A stretch of DNA of 10,475 nt from the NCBI GenBank assembly GCA_027364495.1, contig DAHXPE010000133.1, positions 1 through 10,475 on the forward strand, in the 5' to 3' direction. The notes under the pieces were generated by a model that was not told where the DNA came from, did not search any database, and saw nothing but the letters and a program-made list of their open reading frames with translations. The stretch comes from Candidatus Heimdallarchaeota archaeon (GTDB lineage: Archaea; Asgardarchaeota; Heimdallarchaeia; Hodarchaeales; LC-3). Of the stretch, positions 6,742-10,475 are shown piece after piece; position 1 is the first letter of the stretch, and every line of letters starts with the position of its first letter. Made by a program: the position numbers and the translations under genes.

Positions 6742-7062
6742 ATGCATAAAGTAGAAATTCTTTATTTCACTGGCTGTCCCAATTATCGGAAAACCTGTGA
6801 TGTTATTTGTAAGGTTTTGGAAGAAGAAAATGTAGAATTTGAATTGGCTATTAAACCAATAAAAAATGAAACATTATTAGCAACTCCTGATTTTGTCGGA
6901 TCACCAACGGTTATTATTGATGGTAGGGATGTTGAGCTTTGTTTTAAAAATGTTCAATCATGGGATAAACCAATTGAAGGTTTGGCATGCAGACTTTATG
7001 ATTGTGCAGATTCTAGAGCATGTCCATCTGAGGAAATGATTTTGTGTGCTTTAGGCAAATGA
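6742..7062 (+). CDS. Cysteine-rich thioredoxin-fold protein (CPNY type)
   Basis: This 106-residue protein begins with the first strand of a thioredoxin fold, KVEILYFTGCPNY, where Cys12 sits in CPNY rather than CxxC. It continues with a strand and cis-proline-like segment FVGSPTVIIDGRDVE (51-65), then CRLYDC (83-88) and a CPSEEMI helix (94-100). From memory this matches a widespread thioredoxin-like family annotated as DF-family (seleno)protein or alkylmercury-lyase-associated thioredoxin, with YFxGCPxY, GSPTxxxxGxDVE and a C-terminal CRxY...PS motif. Eight cysteines (12, 19, 23, 67, 83, 88, 94, 102) are unusually many and suggest thiol redox or soft-metal binding. It could reduce the arsenate-reductase domain encoded about 5 kb away, but nothing in the sequence shows that. 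ATG 6742 has no visible ribosome binding site. No selenocysteine codon is present. Confidence 0.75.
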   Translation: MHKVEILYFTGCPNYRKTCDVICKVLEEENVEFELAIKPIKNETLLATPDFVGSPTVIIDGRDVELCFKNVQSWDKPIEGLACRLYDCADSRACPSEEMILCALGK

Positions 7063-7330
7063 ATTTTTCATTTATATTAATTTAAATAAATCTTTAGTAA
7101 ATTAAAAATGTTTTCATGAATGATTTTTTGCGTTTTTAAATAAATAATCAACATTTATTTTTAGAGCATTAATTTCGAAAACTTTCCCGACAATAATCGG
7201 TTTAGTCTTTGTACAATTAAACCACGGAAATAATGCTTTTTTAGGATTTTTTGTCGGCTATTAGTAAAAAAGTTAGCTTGGTCAAAGATTTTTAAATATG
7301 AAGAGTTTATTATTGATACTTTATTATTCC
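7063..7330. other. Non-coding stretch, probably decayed DNA
   Basis: No ORF with a start and a recognisable family is seen. The minus strand is open from 7257 to 7114 (47 codons, no ATG, beginning PTKNPKKALF), but I recognise no family in it. It lies downstream of the dehydrogenase wreck, where that gene's missing three quarters would have been, yet no matching motif can be found. The stretch also contains the nested inverted repeats listed separately. Confidence 0.4.
7165..7257. repeat. Nested and crossing inverted repeats, possible structured RNA or decayed element
   Basis: Three arm pairs occur within 93 bp: agcattaatttc (7165-7176) with gaaataatgct (7227-7237), one base shorter; ggttta (7199-7204) with taaacc (7218-7223), nested inside; and ccgacaa (7187-7193) with ttgtcgg (7251-7257), which crosses the first pair in pseudoknot fashion. 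A small ccga...tcgg hairpin (7187-7200) competes with the last pair. The GC-containing arms stand out in AT-rich sequence. No known riboswitch or RNA family is recognised. Confidence 0.3.
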
Positions 7331-7616
7331 TTACCGATAATACGATGAATAAGATGATAAGATATATCTATTGTTTGTTGCTTCATCCTTTTTTACATCT
7401 TTTTTGTTTAAATTCAATCTAAATTCAAAGCATTATATTGGTATCAAATAAAACTAAAAATTCTTCCAATTTTCCTGTCGCGCTTTTATTGTCGAACAGT
7501 TGTTCGCACATTGAATCCTTCTTTCAGTAATTGTAATACACAATTTATCCCAATGAATTCTGTCCATCTGTTACCAGAACAGTTTGTTGTTCTTTTACAG
7601 AAGTAATTGATGACAT
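7331..7616 (-). pseudogene. Decayed N-terminal part of an NAD-dependent epimerase / dihydroflavonol-reductase-like dehydrogenase
   Basis: Reading the minus strand from ATG 7616 gives MSSITSVKEQQTVLVTDG. One base is then missing, and the next frame (7560-7486) gives EFIGINCVLQLLKEGFNVRT, TVRQ and a stop. A further shift (7475-7425) gives GKLEEFLVLFDTNIML, and another (7429-7331) gives FEFRLNLNKKDVKKDEATNN, RYIL. Together these follow the first 80 or so residues of extended short-chain dehydrogenases such as dihydroflavonol-4-reductase: VLVTGGTGFIG...CVLQLLKEGF.VRTTVR, then FEFV.ADL...D.WDEA...CDYILH. At least three frameshifts and two in-frame stops break it. The cofactor-binding glycines are partly lost (VTDG..EFIG). 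About three quarters of the usual 330-340 residues are missing. It is non-functional and appears to be a relic of a once intact gene. Confidence 0.8.
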
Positions 7617-8008
7617 TATTATTCACTATTCATTTTACCCCAAATTTTTCATTAATTTTATTATAAAATCATTTTTTGTGGTTAATTTAAAGACCAAGTT
7701 TGATACAATATAATTATTGCTATTAAAATTTACTTATTTTTGAATTTATATACAATAATTTGAACCTGCTAAAAACCTAAAGTTTATGATTGTTCCAAAT
7801 AAGTAATATTAGTTTTGTTATTATTTTCAATACTTTTGTTTTGCAATTTTGAAAAAATTTTTGTATTAGGCATTTTATTTTTCTCTAATTTTGTCTTGTT
7901 ACTGTTTTCATCTTTTAAAATAATTCATCAAATGATGAAATATTTTTATAGTACGATATAATTCTATCTAATTGAGTAATTAAAAAATAAAAATCAATTT
8001 AATAACTA
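7617..8008. other. AT-rich gap upstream of the TetR gene
   Basis: This stretch of about 390 bp lies between the start of the broken dehydrogenase and the TetR control region. No gene can be supported. On the minus strand, 7980-7915 and 7924-7784 are open in adjacent frames and could be joined by one frameshift. The resulting Lys/Asn-rich peptide (ITQLDRIISYYKN near its start, ITYLEQS at its end) belongs to no family I know. It may be another gene relic or chance. Confidence 0.35.
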
Positions 8009-8035
8009 TTAATTTCCCGATAAATATCGAATTAA
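8009..8035 (+). promoter_or_regulatory. Dyad operator candidate for the TetR-family regulator
   Basis: The perfect dyad cgata-aa-tatcg (8018-8029) is flanked by ttaatt (8009-8014) and its reverse complement aattaa (8030-8035), slightly off-centre. It ends 16 bp before the TetR-gene ATG, over the likely transcription start. TetR proteins commonly repress their own operon at such sites, so autoregulation together with the downstream PEP-utilising enzyme is a reasonable inference. AGGA at 8041-8044 follows as the ribosome binding site. Confidence 0.45.
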
Positions 8036-8051
8036 TAAAAAGGAAGAAAAA

Positions 8052-8687
8052 ATGGCTAGTAAACTAAAGAAAAGAAAAATAAAAAGAGGACGTCGTCCAA
8101 AAACTGATACAAGTACAAAAGATGATTTATTAAAAGCTAGCTTAGAAGTTTTTTCTAAAAATGGTTTGAAAAATTCTTCAATAAGAGAAATTGCAAATGA
8201 GGCAGGTGTTGATTCGGCTTTAATTTATCATTATTTTAAAACCAAGGAAGAATTATTCTTTGAAACAATAAAGTCAAAAATGCAACCTCCAGATCGTGCA
8301 GAAATAAAGGAAAATGAGAATCCAAATGAGCGTGCTAAAAGAATTTCGAAAATGTTTTTTGAAAGATTCAATGAATCCGAGAATTCTTCAACATTCATAG
8401 CTTTAATGAGGTCAGCACTTGAGAATGAAGAAGCGGCTGGATTAATGAGACAATTATTTGAAGAACAATTAATAACTCATGTTTCAAACCAATTTGATAC
8501 AGAATCTGCTCATTTACGTGTTTCTCTGAGTGCATCATTACTTTTAGGATTGAATTTTGTCAGAAATATTTTGAAATTAGAACCCTTGAATTCAATGGAA
8601 AATGAGCAGATTGCTTCATTAATAGCTCCTATACTTACCCCACTTTTATCAAGGGATTTCGGAAGTTTTAAGCAAATCCCATTGTGA
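8052..8687 (+). CDS. TetR/AcrR-family transcriptional regulator
   Basis: This 211-residue protein has a very basic N-terminal tail (MASKLKKRKIKRGRRPKTDT) followed by a typical TetR DNA-binding domain: DDLLKASLEVFSKNGLKNSS (24-43), then IREIANEAGVDSALIYHYFK (44-63) and TKEELF. The helical C-terminal half has MFFERFNESENSSTFIALMR (101-120) and SALENEEAAGLMRQLFEEQL (121-140), then LSASLLLGLNFVRNILKLEP (159-178). This resembles the ligand domain common in actinobacterial TetR proteins (the TetR_C_16 type, from memory), so the gene may have come from bacteria. Length and start are normal: ATG 8052 has AGGA at 8041-8044. It stands 35 bp before the PEP-utilising enzyme gene on the same strand and very likely controls it. 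The ligand is unknown. Confidence 0.92.
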   Translation: MASKLKKRKIKRGRRPKTDTSTKDDLLKASLEVFSKNGLKNSSIREIANEAGVDSALIYHYFKTKEELFFETIKSKMQPPDRAEIKENENPNERAKRISKMFFERFNESENSSTFIALMRSALENEEAAGLMRQLFEEQLITHVSNQFDTESAHLRVSLSASLLLGLNFVRNILKLEPLNSMENEQIASLIAPILTPLLSRDFGSFKQIPL

Positions 8688-8722
8688 ATAATTAGATTAA
8701 TGTTATTTATAGATGATTATAT

Positions 8723-10387
8723 ATGATTGAACCACAGATCAAAAAAAGTTTAGTCTACTCTTTATGTGCCATAAATTCAAATTACGTATCCTCGATAGGA
8801 CCTAAAGCAGCTCACTTAGGTGATCTATTACAAGCAAATTTTCTAGTTCCTGAAGGAATTGTTTTATCTACTCACTTTTTAGAAAAATTTTTGTCTGATG
8901 CTAATTTATTTTCAGATCTTTCTGCTGAAAAAATTCTGCAAACTGAATTTTCTAATGAATTAAAAGAACTATTGACTAAGAATATACATAATCTTGAAAA
9001 TTTCACTTTAGCGATTCGATCCTCTGCAATAGCTGAAGATTTGCCAAATGCTTCATTTGCTGGGATGTATGAAACATTTCTAAATATAAAAGGTAAAGAA
9101 AATGTGCAAAGGGCGATTAAAAAATGCTGGGCATCATATTTTGATTCAAGGGTAAGCCATTATTCAAAAAATGAAGTTAATTCTAAAATTCCGAGAATAG
9201 CAGTAATTATCCAAAGGCAAATAATGGCAAGTTCAGCAGGAGTATTATTTACTCTAAATCCTGTTACAGGGAATCCAAACGAAATTAAAATCAATTCGAC
9301 TAAAGGTTTAGGTGAAAAATTAGTTTCAGGAGAAATAACCGCTGATGAATGGACCGTAACAAATAATGAAATTATTCCAGTAGGAAATAATCAACGATCT
9401 CTCTCTAAAAAACAAATTAGGGCTTTAGCAAAAATAGGAAAAAGAATTGAAGATTTTTATGGGAAACCTCAGGATATCGAATGGGTATTTAATAAGCAAG
9501 AATTGTATATTGTACAGGCTAGACCAATAATATCAATTCCAGAATATATTGATTGGACTCCAAAAGTCCAAGGAGGATGGATGAGACATTTTAGACTTGG
9601 TGAGTGGTTAGGTGAACCAGTAACACCTTTATTTGCTACTTGGTTACTTGAAAGATTAGATACCAGGTTATTCGAAGACATGGATAAAGCAACTGGCGTT
9701 CCATCAATTAAGCCATATAATATAATAGTTAATGGATGGTATTATGCACAAGGTAACTTTGTTCCACCAACAATTCCTAAGTTAATTTGGTTTGGAGTAA
9801 GATACATAATGCCTGCTTTGGTGCTTCATCCAAGAAGAGTAGGTATTATTACTACATCCAAAGCATATTGGTCAATGAAATTATACGAAAAAGAATGGAG
9901 AGAAAAATATCGGAAAGAATATGAACAAAAAGTTGAGAACTTTACAAAAGAAATAAAAAATGTTGGTTTAGGAAGGTTAGTAGAAATAACAGAAGAACTG
10001 GCTAATTCTGCTGGCGATAATTTCTATTCATTCATAACAGTTGGTGGTTCAGCTTGGAAACCAGAAGCTGTTCTTGCAGAATTTTATAAGAAACATTTAC
10101 AGAAAATGTTAGGAAAGAGTCATCAAGTATTATTACAAGGATTAGGAATAACATCAAATAAAACTAATGAACATCAGGTTACAAACCTTGATTGGTATTT
10201 CCCAACTCTAGGAGAATTGGAACTCGAATTATCTGAGGATTATAAACGTGAAAAATTAGATATAGCAGCATTTCAACAAAAAGAGTTAGAACATCAAGCA
10301 AGAGACATTCTGAAAAATAATAAGAAATTACTAAAAAAATTTGATAAATTTTTAACAGAAGCACGGGATGCAGCAATGCTGAGATAA
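8723..10387 (+). CDS. PEP-utilising enzyme (PPDK/PEP synthase/rifampin-phosphotransferase type), cut by an in-frame stop
   Basis: Residues about 10-270 form the ATP-grasp pyruvate-phosphate-dikinase N-terminal domain. It has SIGPKAAHLGDL (24-35), VPEGIVLS (42-49), AIRSSAIAEDLPNASFAGMYETF (97-119, with Arg99), SSAGVLFTLNPVTGNP (170-185), GLGEKLVSGE (195-204), DIEWVF (251-256) and LYIVQARPI (261-269). Residues about 275-554 match the middle region of PEP-synthase-like and rifampin-phosphotransferase-like proteins, which usually exceed 800 residues and end in a swivelling phosphohistidine domain. Here the frame stops at TAA 10385-10387 inside the middle domain, so the phosphohistidine domain is missing from this ORF. 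The same frame continues beyond the stop with family-like sequence. The enzyme would transfer ATP-derived phosphate to pyruvate or a small molecule; the truncated protein probably cannot. It follows the TetR gene by 35 bp. No Shine-Dalgarno is visible at ATG 8723. Confidence 0.8.
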   Translation: MIEPQIKKSLVYSLCAINSNYVSSIGPKAAHLGDLLQANFLVPEGIVLSTHFLEKFLSDANLFSDLSAEKILQTEFSNELKELLTKNIHNLENFTLAIRSSAIAEDLPNASFAGMYETFLNIKGKENVQRAIKKCWASYFDSRVSHYSKNEVNSKIPRIAVIIQRQIMASSAGVLFTLNPVTGNPNEIKINSTKGLGEKLVSGEITADEWTVTNNEIIPVGNNQRSLSKKQIRALAKIGKRIEDFYGKPQDIEWVFNKQELYIVQARPIISIPEYIDWTPKVQGGWMRHFRLGEWLGEPVTPLFATWLLERLDTRLFEDMDKATGVPSIKPYNIIVNGWYYAQGNFVPPTIPKLIWFGVRYIMPALVLHPRRVGIITTSKAYWSMKLYEKEWREKYRKEYEQKVENFTKEIKNVGLGRLVEITEELANSAGDNFYSFITVGGSAWKPEAVLAEFYKKHLQKMLGKSHQVLLQGLGITSNKTNEHQVTNLDWYFPTLGELELELSEDYKREKLDIAAFQQKELEHQARDILKNNKKLLKKFDKFLTEARDAAMLR

Positions 10388-10475
10388 GAACAAGCCTCAT
10401 TTATAACAATTGGCTGGCCTGTTATGAGACAGGCACTCCTAAATATAGGTACAAAATTTATGAAAGATGGTATTA
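10388..10475 (+). pseudogene. In-frame continuation of the PEP-utilising enzyme after the stop, running off the window
   Basis: The frame of the upstream ORF carries on after TAA as EQASFITIGWPVMRQALLNI, GTKFMKDGI to the last base. In related proteins, as I remember them, the stretch reads like REEQ.YY.TLGWPVLRRALL..G..L...G. The junction LR-stop-EQ therefore fits replacement of a Glu codon (GAA) by TAA, a single G-to-T change. The gene may be a recent pseudogene, a split gene whose second half is translated separately (no start with a ribosome binding site is seen), or a sequencing error. The rest lies beyond the window. Confidence 0.7.

Noticed and set aside
7235..7424. Plus-strand open frame of about 60 codons in the large gap
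   Set aside because: It lacks a credible start and ribosome binding site, overlaps the dehydrogenase relic on the opposite strand, and shows no family motif.
10385..10387. Programmed recoding (pyrrolysine, selenocysteine or TAA readthrough) at the in-frame stop
   Set aside because: The codon is TAA, not TAG or TGA; other genes here end normally at TAA, and the hairpin downstream is farther away than typical readthrough elements. A nonsense mutation is simpler.

Overview
The window is strongly AT-rich, has wide non-coding gaps, and looks archaeal, plausibly from an Asgard lineage (Heimdall- or Loki-like). This placement is an inference. It rests on the AT-rich composition, tandem winged-helix regulators paired with small membrane proteins, scarce and weak Shine-Dalgarno sites, oligo-T stretches after genes, and a protein joining SWIM-like and RING-like zinc motifs. 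No rRNA, tRNA or CRISPR array is visible.

Left edge (1-499): the first 159 bases are bounded by a perfect 26-bp inverted repeat, like a very short non-autonomous mobile element. About 340 bp without a convincing gene follow. A small three-helix membrane protein (500-889) comes next.

Arsenic block (1020-3049): a promoter with a perfect 9-bp dyad precedes one ORF fusing an ArsR repressor to a low-molecular-weight-phosphatase-type arsenate reductase. An ACR3 arsenite exporter follows 26 bp downstream. Together they would sense As(III), reduce arsenate and pump out arsenite.

Middle (3154-7062): a small membrane protein plus a tandem winged-helix regulator; a convergent alpha/beta hydrolase; a divergent SWIM-like/RING-like zinc protein that is the least familiar gene here; a SAM methyltransferase; and a cysteine-rich thioredoxin-fold protein.

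Right (7063-10475): a gap of almost 1 kb holds the wreck of an extended short-chain dehydrogenase (dihydroflavonol-reductase-like) on the minus strand, broken by at least three frameshifts, beside nested inverted repeats. A TetR-family regulator with a dyad just before its start then leads into a PEP-utilising enzyme of the PPDK/PEP-synthase/rifampin-phosphotransferase type. That reading frame is cut by an in-frame TAA, after which recognisable family sequence continues to the window edge.

The most notable observations are the SWIM/RING-like protein, the ArsR-ArsC fusion, the interrupted PEP-utilising enzyme, the decayed dehydrogenase and the terminal-inverted-repeat element.
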